Positions 1 to 6,334 of a stretch of DNA of 6,790 bases are shown piece by piece (the stretch's first letter is position 1; every line of letters begins with the position of its first letter). The DNA lies in the NCBI GenBank assembly GCA_003486795.1, contig DNFX01000161.1:1-6790 (forward strand). Direction: 5' to 3'. Source of the stretch: Actinomycetota bacterium. Its GTDB lineage: Bacteria; Actinomycetota; Humimicrobiia; Humimicrobiales; Humimicrobiaceae. The notes beneath the pieces are model-generated. The model made no database searches and was not told the DNA's origin. It was given only the letters and a program-made list of their open reading frames with translations. The position numbers were made by a program, and so were the translations under genes.

Positions 1-294
1 CATCCTGAAGGTATAAAAATAAATAAAGACACCGGTAGTATGAGGCTTGTGCTAAGATTAAGGGATGAAGCTCACAGATTTGCGCTGGGATACCATAGGA
101 AATTAAGAGACAAAAACATGATATTTTCTTTTTTTGACTCTGTAAAAGGTATAGGTGAAAAGAAAAAAACCATAATATATGAAAATTTTAACTCTATTGA
201 AGAATTAAAAAATCAGGATGTAAACAACTTATTAAAAATAAAAGGAATATCATATACTGATGCAAAGAATATTTATGACGCTCTGCACAAATAA
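1..294 (+). CDS. uvrC: UvrC, excinuclease ABC subunit C, C-terminal part (5' truncated by window edge)
   Basis: UvrC is the nuclease of UvrABC nucleotide excision repair and cuts the damaged DNA strand on both sides of a lesion. Reading frame 1 is open from the first base to the TAA at 292-294, giving the last 97 residues. The early part contains RDEAHRFA (window residues 21-28) followed by YHRKLR. This is the conserved end of the RNase H-like 5'-incision domain, and its histidine matches the family's catalytic one. The rest is the tandem helix-hairpin-helix DNA-binding domain: the first hairpin is VKGIGEKKK (about residues 48-56) and the second KIKGIS (about 79-84). The frame ends at the normal family C-terminus, so only the 5' part is missing, through the window edge rather than damage. 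The 149-bp gap to rapZ and a promoter candidate inside it suggest that rapZ need not depend on uvrC transcription. The family call is secure. Confidence 0.95.
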   Translation, partial: HPEGIKINKDTGSMRLVLRLRDEAHRFALGYHRKLRDKNMIFSFFDSVKGIGEKKKTIIYENFNSIEELKNQDVNNLLKIKGISYTDAKNIYDALHK

Positions 295-332
295 ATAAGT
301 TCATTATATGATTCGCTGACCGGGTTTAATAA

Positions 333-360
333 TTGACGATTATGATTTAAAATTTATATT
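333..360 (+). promoter_or_regulatory. Candidate sigma-70-type promoter upstream of rapZ
   Basis: A -35 box TTGACG (333-338; 5 of 6 consensus) and a -10 box TATATT (355-360; 5 of 6) are separated by 16 bp. A start near 367 would give a rapZ leader of about 77-95 nt, depending on which start codon is used. The region is A/T-rich, so chance matches occur, but both boxes and the spacing are good. This is a prediction from sequence alone. Confidence 0.5.
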
Positions 361-443
361 TTAAAAGTTATCATGGTTTTTCAGACATGGAATTGCATTC
401 AGACAAAAGCAAATTTATCAGCAATAAATAACTAAAAATTATT

Positions 444-1319
444 ATGAAAGAAAAATATAATATGAAATTGATGATTATAACCGGCCTTTCAGGTGCAGGA
501 AAATCTGAGGCATTAAAATACTTTGAAGACTCAGGCTATTACTGCATAGATAATCTCCCTGCGCACTTAATACCCAATCTAATAGAATTTTTCTCAGAGA
601 ATAATAAAAAAATAGACAAAATAGCTCTCGCCATTGATTTGAGAAGCGGATATTTTTTTGATGAAATATATAATAATCTGGAAAAGATAAAAGAACTTGG
701 GATTAATTACAAGATAATATTTCTTGAAGCTTCAAAAAGTGTACTGATAAAAAGATTCTCGCTTACCAGAAGGAAGCATCCTCTTGTTCAGGATGGTAAT
801 CTTGATCTCGGCATAGAAAAAGAAATAGAAAAATTACATAATCTCAGGGAAATATCTGATTTGATTATAGATACAACTCTTTTATCTCCAAAAGAACTCA
901 GGATGACAATAACTGATAATCTTATGAGTTCTTCTGAAAAAAGAAGCCAGATTCAGATTTCTATAATATCTTTTGGATATAAATTTGGTATCCCGCAAAA
1001 TGTGGATATTATAATGGATGTAAGGTTTCTGCCGAATCCTTTTTATGATGAAAACCTGAAACATCTGACTGGTGAAGACAAGGAAGTAATCCATTATGTT
1101 CTTAACAGGGAAGAAACAAAAGAGTTTCTTATGATTTTTGAAAAAATGATGGATTTCTTGATTCCGAACTATATAGAAGAAGGAAAAAGTTATCTTGGAA
1201 TAGGAATCGGATGTACGGGCGGGAGACACAGATCTGTGGTAATTTCAGAAAGAATTTATGAATATCTGAAAGTCAGAAGATATTCGGTGAAATTACAGCA
1301 CAGGGATATATTAAAGTAG
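444..1319 (+). CDS. rapZ: RapZ/YvcJ family nucleotide-binding protein (RNase adapter protein RapZ)
   Basis: This is a cytosolic P-loop protein of the RapZ (YhbJ/YvcJ) family. In E. coli RapZ guides RNase E to the small RNA GlmZ and so controls glucosamine-6-phosphate synthase; B. subtilis YvcJ binds and hydrolyses nucleotides. The Walker A motif GLSGAGKS is at residues 14-21. Other family signatures follow: YYCIDNLP (32-39), AIDLRSG (63-69), FLEAS...TRRKHPL (93-114), SFGYKFGIP (176-184), DVRFLPNP (192-199) and GIGCTGGRHRSV (254-265) in the C-terminal domain. At 291 residues it has full length (E. coli RapZ has 284). The first ATG (444) has no visible ribosome-binding site. The ATG at 462 would start MKLMIITG, which matches the usual family N-terminus, so the true start may be 462; its upstream GAAAG is also weak. 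The neighbours yvcK and whiA, common after this gene in Gram-positives, are absent. The family is certain; the cellular target in this organism is unknown. Confidence 0.95.
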   Translation: MKEKYNMKLMIITGLSGAGKSEALKYFEDSGYYCIDNLPAHLIPNLIEFFSENNKKIDKIALAIDLRSGYFFDEIYNNLEKIKELGINYKIIFLEASKSVLIKRFSLTRRKHPLVQDGNLDLGIEKEIEKLHNLREISDLIIDTTLLSPKELRMTITDNLMSSSEKRSQIQISIISFGYKFGIPQNVDIIMDVRFLPNPFYDENLKHLTGEDKEVIHYVLNREETKEFLMIFEKMMDFLIPNYIEEGKSYLGIGIGCTGGRHRSVVISERIYEYLKVRRYSVKLQHRDILK

Positions 1320-1386
1320 GTTTTATTCTTTATGGTAAAATATAATAAAAGATATTTTTATTTCTAAGAATTTTTATTAAAATACA

Positions 1387-1414
1387 TTTTTCAGTTATTT
1401 GTATTTCTGAAAAA
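1387..1414. other. Inverted repeat between rapZ and gap (8-bp arms)
   Basis: The arms TTTTTCAG (1387-1394) and CTGAAAAA (1407-1414) are exact reverse complements with a 12-nt A/T-rich loop. No T-run follows on the plus strand, so it is not a convincing intrinsic terminator for rapZ. It could be a weak terminator, a protein-binding dyad, or chance in a very A/T-rich spacer. Confidence 0.3.
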
Positions 1415-1447
1415 CAATAAAAATTATTTAATCTTTCTGTTTTGTTT

Positions 1448-1494
1448 AAAAAAATGTTTTTTTTATTTTACAATTGTTATTAATCTGTTACAAT
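1448..1494 (+). promoter_or_regulatory. Candidate strong extended -10 promoter of the gap operon
   Basis: The -35 box TTTACA (1467-1472; 5 of 6) and -10 box TACAAT (1489-1494; 5 of 6) are 16 bp apart, and TGT directly before the -10 box (1486-1488) forms an extended -10 element. Just upstream lie an A7 tract (1448-1454) and a T8 tract (1457-1464), resembling an UP element. Initiation near 1501 would give a leader of about 50 nt with an AGGAGG ribosome-binding site at 1541-1546. This is the best promoter in the window and sits where a highly expressed glycolytic operon needs one. It is predicted from sequence only. Confidence 0.6.
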
Positions 1495-1540
1495 GTATCA
1501 GTTAAATTGATTTGATTAAAATAAGAACCATTTAAATAAG

Positions 1541-1546
1541 AGGAGG
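1541..1546 (+). promoter_or_regulatory. Perfect Shine-Dalgarno site of gap
   Basis: AGGAGG lies four bases before the ATG at 1551. It is the strongest ribosome-binding site in the window, in keeping with high GAPDH synthesis, and it fixes the gap start codon. Confidence 0.85.
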
Positions 1547-1550
1547 AAAA

Positions 1551-2564
1551 ATGGCAATAAAAGTAGGCATCAACGGTTTTGGCAGGATAGGCCGAATGAC
1601 ACTAAGAGCAATCATGAAATATGATAAAAACAAAGACATCGATGTGGTTGCAATAAATGATCTTGCAGATGCAAAAACACTAGCATTTCTTCTAAAGCAT
1701 GACTCAGTTTATGGGGTACTTGAAAATGAAATAACAGCAGGCGATGATTTTATCTCGATTGATGGTAAGAAGATACCTGTCACGATGATAAAAGATCCTG
1801 CTGAACTGCCATGGAAAAGCATGGGTGTTGAAGTTTGTGTAGAAGCTACAGGAATTTTCAGAGACAAAGAAAAAGTTCAGAAACATATTGATGCAGGCGC
1901 AAAAAAAGTTATAGTTACTGTCCCCATGAAAGGTAATGGAGCCGATGTAACAATCGTACTGGGTGTAAATGAGGAAACATACGATAAGACAAAACATAAT
2001 ATTATATCCAATGCATCCTGTACAACCAACTGCCTGGCTCCTATTGCAAAAGTTCTTCAGGATAGTTTCGGCATCAAAAATGGTTTTATGACTACTGTCC
2101 ATGCATATACAAATGATCAGAGAATCATTGACTTCCCTCACAAAGATCTCAGAAGAGCAAGAGCTGCTGCATTAAACATCATTCCTACATCAACTGGTGC
2201 AGCAAAGGCTATGGGGCTTGTAATACCTGAGCTTGCTGGCAAACTTGATGGAATGGCTTTAAGAGTACCGACACCTGTAGGTTCTATTGTGGATCTTGTT
2301 TGTGAATTTGAAAAAGAAACTTCTATTGAAGGAATCAATGCTGCAGTAAAAACTGCTTCCCAATCTTCAAAAATGAAAGGCATACTTCAGTATTGTGAGG
2401 ATCCTATAGTTTCTTCAGATATTATAGGAAGTTCTTATTCTTCAATATTCGATTCTTTAAGTACAATGAAGGTCGGAAATCTTTATAAAGTTCTTTCATG
2501 GTATGATAATGAATGGGGATATTCAACCAGAGTATCAGAACTTATAAAGTATATTGTCAAATAA
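1551..2564 (+). CDS. gap: Glyceraldehyde-3-phosphate dehydrogenase, NAD-dependent type (GAPDH, type I)
   Basis: This enzyme converts glyceraldehyde-3-phosphate, NAD+ and phosphate to 1,3-bisphosphoglycerate and NADH in the cytosol, as a homotetramer in this family. The N-terminal Rossmann domain begins GINGFGRIGR (residues 6-15). Asp37 in AINDL sits where an acidic residue binds the adenine ribose and favours NAD+ over NADP+. The catalytic motif NASCTTNC (154-161) carries Cys157, and His184 in TTVHAYTNDQ is its base partner. The S-loop follows (IIDFPHKDLRRARAAA, 192-207; Phe196 before the proline where many NAD enzymes have Leu), then the substrate-binding TSTGAAKA (213-220) and the family end SWYDNEWGYSTRV (316-328). 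The 337-residue length is normal. It is the first gene of a gap-pgk-tpiA-gpmI-gpmI cluster with its own promoter candidate. No cggR repressor gene precedes it, unlike in many Firmicutes. The identification is certain; the NAD preference is inferred from Asp37. Confidence 0.97.
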   Translation: MAIKVGINGFGRIGRMTLRAIMKYDKNKDIDVVAINDLADAKTLAFLLKHDSVYGVLENEITAGDDFISIDGKKIPVTMIKDPAELPWKSMGVEVCVEATGIFRDKEKVQKHIDAGAKKVIVTVPMKGNGADVTIVLGVNEETYDKTKHNIISNASCTTNCLAPIAKVLQDSFGIKNGFMTTVHAYTNDQRIIDFPHKDLRRARAAALNIIPTSTGAAKAMGLVIPELAGKLDGMALRVPTPVGSIVDLVCEFEKETSIEGINAAVKTASQSSKMKGILQYCEDPIVSSDIIGSSYSSIFDSLSTMKVGNLYKVLSWYDNEWGYSTRVSELIKYIVK

Positions 2565-2597
2565 TCAGTAAGAATATCTTATTAAAATATTTTGGAA

Positions 2598-2628
2598 GAA
2601 TAACCGAGGATAATATCCTCGGTTATTC
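2598..2628 (+). other. Perfect 14-bp hairpin in the gap-pgk spacer
   Basis: The arms GAATAACCGAGGAT (2598-2611) and ATCCTCGGTTATTC (2615-2628) pair perfectly around an AAT loop. The hairpin starts 33 bp after the gap stop and ends 18 bp before the pgk ATG. No T-run follows; the downstream bases are purine-rich and contain the pgk ribosome-binding site. It therefore does not look like a standard intrinsic terminator. A role in mRNA processing, or in stabilising the 3' end of gap mRNA, is more likely, but this is inferred from structure only. As a DNA palindrome it could also bind a protein. Confidence 0.7.
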
Positions 2629-2646
2629 GGAAAATGAGGCGGGAAA

Positions 2647-3861
2647 ATGTTTAATAAAAAAACAATTGAAGATATTGATTTAAAAAATAAAAAAGTAATA
2701 GTAAGAGTTGACTACAACGTTCCTCTTGACTCAGATCTGAATGTAAAAGACAACACAAGAATAAAGCTTTCACTCCCCACTTTAAATTACCTTCTTTCAC
2801 AGAATTGCAAGGTTATCTTAATGGCACATCTTGGGAGACCAAAAGGAGAAGTAGTAGACAAATACAGACTTACACCTGTAGCAAAAGAACTGGAGAAACT
2901 TATCGGAAAAACCGTAAAGAAATTTGATGAAATCGTTACTGATGAGATTAAAGATTATATCGACAAAACCATGAAAAATGGTGAAATAGTTATGCTTGAA
3001 AATGTAAGATTTAATGCAGGTGAAACAAAAAATAACCTTGATTTTGCAAAAGAACTTGCTAGTCTTGCTGATATTTATGTAAATGATGCATTTGGTGCTG
3101 CACACAGAGCTCACTCATCAACTGCAGGAATTGCCCAGTATCTTCCAGCTGTTGCGGGATTTCTTTTAAAAACCGAAGTGGAAGAACTGACCTCCATTCT
3201 TGAAAAACCACAGAAACCATTTCTTGCTGTTCTCGGTGGGGCAAAGGTTGCTGATAAAATTATGGTTATAAAAAATTTCCTCAATATTGTCGATAGCATA
3301 ATTGTCGGTGGCGGTATGAGTTATACATTTCTTAAATCAAAAGGATATGAAATCGGCAGATCAATACATGCCGAGGATCCTTCTGAATATGAAAATCAGA
3401 TAAAATTTGCAAGAGAAGTCATACAGGAAGCGCAAAAAAATAATGTAAGTTTTATAACTCCTGTAGATGTTGTTGTCGGCAAAATGGATTCAGAAGGTAA
3501 TATTGTTGATAAAAAAACAGTTAATGCAGATGCAATTCCTTCTGATTATGAGGGTTTTGACATGGGTGAAGAAACCATAAGACTATATGAAAAGGAGATT
3601 GCTTCAGCGAAAACAATTTTCTGGAACGGACCGGTCGGTTTCTTTGAAAATCCTGAATTTGAAAACGGGACAAAAAGAGTGGCAAATGCTATTGCTGAAA
3701 GTAATGCAAAAACGATCGTAGGCGGAGGTGACACTCTGGCTGCTTTGAAAAAATTCGGCCTTACTGATAAAATTTCTCATGTTTCCAGCGGAGGTGGCGC
3801 TTCAATGGAGCTTTTGGAAGGTAAATTACTGCCAGGAGTTGCAGCACTCTTAGATAAATAA
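2647..3861 (+). CDS. pgk: Phosphoglycerate kinase
   Basis: This enzyme transfers the acyl phosphate of 1,3-bisphosphoglycerate to ADP, giving 3-phosphoglycerate and ATP; it is a monomeric, two-domain cytosolic protein. The N-domain substrate motifs are RVDYNVP (residues 20-26; Tyr where many have Phe), HLGRPKG (61-67), MLENVRF (116-122, Arg121) and NDAFGAAHRAHSS (146-158, Arg154). The C-domain nucleotide motifs are LGGAKVADKI (196-205, Lys200 and Lys204), FWNGPVGFFE (325-334), VGGGDTLAA (358-366) and SSGGGASMELLEGK (380-393). Length is the normal 404 residues with no gap or fusion. The start is supported by purine-rich GAGG and GGG at 2636-2643. The gene follows gap after an 82-bp spacer holding a strong hairpin, so pgk is probably co-transcribed with gap, possibly at a different mRNA level. 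The identification is certain. Confidence 0.97.
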   Translation: MFNKKTIEDIDLKNKKVIVRVDYNVPLDSDLNVKDNTRIKLSLPTLNYLLSQNCKVILMAHLGRPKGEVVDKYRLTPVAKELEKLIGKTVKKFDEIVTDEIKDYIDKTMKNGEIVMLENVRFNAGETKNNLDFAKELASLADIYVNDAFGAAHRAHSSTAGIAQYLPAVAGFLLKTEVEELTSILEKPQKPFLAVLGGAKVADKIMVIKNFLNIVDSIIVGGGMSYTFLKSKGYEIGRSIHAEDPSEYENQIKFAREVIQEAQKNNVSFITPVDVVVGKMDSEGNIVDKKTVNADAIPSDYEGFDMGEETIRLYEKEIASAKTIFWNGPVGFFENPEFENGTKRVANAIAESNAKTIVGGGDTLAALKKFGLTDKISHVSSGGGASMELLEGKLLPGVAALLDK

Positions 3862-3871
3862 ATTATTTTAT

Positions 3872-3935
3872 AAACCTGGCTGGAATATTTAATAACTTTT
3901 AAGGTTTGATTCTGGCTAGGTTTTTATATTTTAGT
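3872..3935 (+). terminator. Terminator-like or attenuator-like hairpin between pgk and tpiA
   Basis: The arm AAACCTGGCTGGAAT (3872-3886) can pair continuously over 15 positions with ATTCTGGCTAGGTTT (3909-3923), counting three G-U wobbles, around a 22-nt loop. The 3' arm runs into a T-rich tail (3921-3932), as in an intrinsic terminator. The loop holds a second AGGTTT (3902-3907) that could also pair with AAACCT (3872-3877), giving a smaller, mutually exclusive hairpin. tpiA follows with its own ribosome-binding site and no good promoter of its own, so partial termination or attenuation would fit better than full termination. This is inferred from sequence only; the long loop and wobble pairs weaken it. 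Confidence 0.45.
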
Positions 3936-3949
3936 GAATATTTAAAAAA

Positions 3950-3954
3950 AGGGG
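3950..3954 (+). promoter_or_regulatory. Ribosome-binding site deciding the tpiA start
   Basis: AGGGG lies five bases before the ATG at 3960. It selects this start over an in-frame TTG at 3906, which lies inside the upstream hairpin region and would add 18 residues foreign to the family. Confidence 0.7.
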
Positions 3955-3959
3955 AAAAA

Positions 3960-4730
3960 ATGAGAAAACCATTTATAGCTGGAAACTGGAAAATGAATCT
4001 TAATCATAATGAAGCTTCAAGTTTTATCAATGAATTAAGCTTTATTTTCGAGAACAAAAATGATATTAAAATTGCTGTGTGTCCTCCTTTTACATCTATC
4101 AGAAGTGTTGCGCTGGCAATAGAAGATGAAAAATCAAAAAATAAAAATTTTGACATTAAAATAGGTGCGCAGAACATGTATTTTGAAAAAAACGGAGCAT
4201 TTACCGGTGAAATATCTGCTGATATGCTAAAAACCCTTGGTGTAGAATATGTAATAATCGGTCATAGTGAAAGAAGAGTAATCTTTAAAGAAGATGATGA
4301 ACTTATAAATAAAAAGATAAAGGCAGCTCTCTCAAATGATTTAAAGCCGATTTTCTGTGTCGGTGAATCTCTTGAAACAAGAGAAAAAGGTAATGCGGTT
4401 GAGTTTACACTTAATCAGATTCAGGCAGGACTGGATATGATTGATGAAAGCGAAATTGACAATATTACAATAGCATATGAACCTATCTGGGCTATCGGAA
4501 CAGGAAAAACTGCAACACCGGAAGATGCACAGCAAATGTGTAATGCAATAAGAATGAAAGTTGAAAATCTTTATAAAAAGGAGATTTCCGAAAAAATAAT
4601 AATACAATATGGCGGGAGCGTTAAACCATCTAATATAGCTGAAATAATGGCAATGCCTGATATTGATGGCGCTCTTGTAGGTGGAGCAAGTATAAAAACA
4701 GATGATTTTTTAGCATTAATCAATTATTAG
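3960..4730 (+). CDS. tpiA: Triose-phosphate isomerase
   Basis: This TIM-barrel enzyme interconverts dihydroxyacetone phosphate and glyceraldehyde-3-phosphate in the cytosol, normally as a dimer. From the ATG at 3960 the protein has 256 residues, the usual bacterial length. The N-terminus MRKPFIAGNWKMN carries Asn9 and catalytic Lys11. His102 is the catalytic electrophile in IIGHSERR (99-106), and Glu174 the catalytic base in AYEPIWAIGTGKTATPEDA (172-190), which includes the mobile loop 6. The phosphate-binding parts are YGGSVKPSN (217-225) and DGALVGGASI (236-245). All key residues are present. It lies 98 bp after pgk, behind a terminator-like hairpin, and 11 bp before gpmI-1, so tpiA and gpmI-1 are very probably co-transcribed. 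The identification is certain. Confidence 0.97.
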   Translation: MRKPFIAGNWKMNLNHNEASSFINELSFIFENKNDIKIAVCPPFTSIRSVALAIEDEKSKNKNFDIKIGAQNMYFEKNGAFTGEISADMLKTLGVEYVIIGHSERRVIFKEDDELINKKIKAALSNDLKPIFCVGESLETREKGNAVEFTLNQIQAGLDMIDESEIDNITIAYEPIWAIGTGKTATPEDAQQMCNAIRMKVENLYKKEISEKIIIQYGGSVKPSNIAEIMAMPDIDGALVGGASIKTDDFLALINY

Positions 4731-4741
4731 TTAGGACAAAA

Positions 4742-6334
4742 ATGGAAAAAAACAATCATGATGCAAGATATCCTTTATGTCTGGTAATTATGGACGGCTG
4801 GGGATATTCAGAAAATAAAGAAGGGAATGCAATATTTGCTGCAGATACTCCGAATTATGATAGACTGATGGAAAAATATCCTTTTACTCTTTTAAATGCT
4901 TCAGGATTGTCAGTAGGCCTTCCTGAAGGACAGATGGGAAATTCTGAGGTGGGTCATTTAAACATAGGAGCAGGTAGAATCGTATATCAGGAACTTACAA
5001 AAATAACCAGGTCTATAGAGCTCGGTAAATTTTTTGAAAAGGAAGCTTTTCTTAAAGCAATAAAAAATGTAAACAAAAATAATTCCAGTCTGCACTTATT
5101 CGGATTATTATCAGACGGAGGAGTGCACAGTCATATTTCACACCTCAAAGCTTTAATAGATCTTGCAGTTCTCCATAATGTTAAAAAATTATATATTCAT
5201 GCTTTTCTTGATGGAAGGGATGTTCCTCCGAGATGTGCGTTAACCTACATAGAAGAAATTAACAGATATATGAAGAATAAAAATCTCGGGGAAATTGCTA
5301 CTGTTTCCGGAAGATATTATGCAATGGACAGAGATAACAGATGGGACAGAGTAAAAAAAGCTTATGACAATATTGTATATAGAAATGGGAAACTATTTGG
5401 CAGCGCCGAGGATCTCCTGAATGATTCCTATCAGAACAATATTGATGATGAATTTGTTGTTCCTGCCTGCATTGAGGTAAGAGAACCGGAGAATGCAAAA
5501 GTAAAATCAAAGGATTCAATTATATTTTTCAATTTCAGGCCTGACAGGGCAAGAGAAATAACGAGAGCTTTTATTTATCAGGATTTTAATGAATTTGACA
5601 GAGGGCCGGCTGCCCCTGAAGATATAATTTTTGTAACCATGACAGAATATGATGCATTATTTAGTTCTGTAAAAGGGGTTTTTGTTGCATACCCTCCAAG
5701 AAACATAACAAATACATTAGGAGAAGTTATTGCAAAAAATAATCTTAATCAGCTCAGAATAGCTGAAACAGAGAAATATGCCCATGTTACATTTTTTTTA
5801 AATGGCGGGGTTGAAGTACCTTATCCTAATGAATACAGGATACTTATTCCTTCCCCGAAAGTAGCTACATACGATCTGAAACCGGAAATGAGTGCATATG
5901 AAATTGCGGATACAGTATTAAAGAAAATTGATGAAAAATCATATCATGTAATAATAGTAAATTTTGCCAATCCCGATATGGTAGGCCATACTGGTTTCTT
6001 TGAGAAGGCAGTAAGAGCAGTTGAAGTCGTCGATGAATGTATAGGGAAAATAACTAACAAAATAAAATCAGTTAACGGAACTTGTATAATTACTGCTGAT
6101 CATGGTAATGCAGAGGAAATGTTTGATATTGAAAAACAGTGTGTAATAACTGCTCATTCCAATTCAAGAGTTCCTTTTATCTTATGTGATGAAAGGATTA
6201 ATTCTCTGATATCGTATGAAAATGATGACATTGCTCTTTGTGATATTGCACCAACAATACTGGAAATTCTGAATATAATAAAACCTGATGAAATGACAGG
6301 AAAGTCTTTAATAAAAAAATGGGAAAATGGTTAA
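4742..6334 (+). CDS. gpmI: 2,3-bisphosphoglycerate-independent phosphoglycerate mutase, complete copy (gpmI-1)
   Basis: This cytosolic, Mn-dependent enzyme of the alkaline phosphatase superfamily interconverts 3- and 2-phosphoglycerate through a phosphoserine intermediate. At 530 residues it is slightly longer than the usual 510-515, with a short extra N-terminus. Metal-binding Asp18 is in IMDGWG (16-21) and the phosphorylated serine is Ser68 in GNSEVGH (66-72). Substrate-domain motifs follow: SDGGVHSH (124-131, His129), DGRDVPP (157-163), [13 protein letters not shown] (189-201) and [10 protein letters not shown] (263-272). The C-terminal phosphatase-domain motifs are [14 protein letters not shown] (343-356, Lys345), NPDMVGHTG (410-418, Asp412 and His416), [10 protein letters not shown] (451-460, Asp453 and His454) and TAHS (470-473, His472). 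All catalytic residues seem present. AGGA at 4733-4736 supports the start. It follows tpiA by 11 bp and is overlapped by a second gpmI. The identification is certain. Confidence 0.97.
   Translation: MEKNNHDARYPLCLVIMDGWGYSENKEGNAIFAADTPNYDRLMEKYPFTLLNASGLSVGLPEGQMGNSEVGHLNIGAGRIVYQELTKITRSIELGKFFEKEAFLKAIKNVNKNNSSLHLFGLLSDGGVHSHISHLKALIDLAVLHNVKKLYIHAFLDGRDVPPRCALTYIEEINRYMKNKNLGEIATVSGRYYAMDRDNRWDRVKKAYDNIVYRNGKLFGSAEDLLNDSYQNNIDDEFVVPACIEVREPENAKVKSKDSIIFFNFRPDRAREITRAFIYQDFNEFDRGPAAPEDIIFVTMTEYDALFSSVKGVFVAYPPRNITNTLGEVIAKNNLNQLRIAETEKYAHVTFFLNGGVEVPYPNEYRILIPSPKVATYDLKPEMSAYEIADTVLKKIDEKSYHVIIVNFANPDMVGHTGFFEKAVRAVEVVDECIGKITNKIKSVNGTCIITADHGNAEEMFDIEKQCVITAHSNSRVPFILCDERINSLISYENDDIALCDIAPTILEILNIIKPDEMTGKSLIKKWENG

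Noticed and set aside
1320..1550. A small RNA gene, tRNA or riboswitch in the 231-bp rapZ-gap spacer
   Set aside because: The spacer is almost entirely A/T-rich, with no tRNA-like arms, no conserved riboswitch core that I recognise and no coding frame of note; only promoter-like and dyad signals are visible.
1704..2383. Antisense open frames opposite gap, with similar ones opposite rapZ, pgk, tpiA and gpmI
   Set aside because: They lie fully inside strongly conserved genes on the other strand, show no recognisable domain and have Cys/Phe/Ile-rich shadow composition.
3906..3959. In-frame TTG extension adding 18 residues to TpiA
   Set aside because: The family N-terminus begins at MRKPFIAGNWKMN, the ATG at 3960 has a well-placed AGGGG, and the extension lies in a hairpin and T-rich tail.
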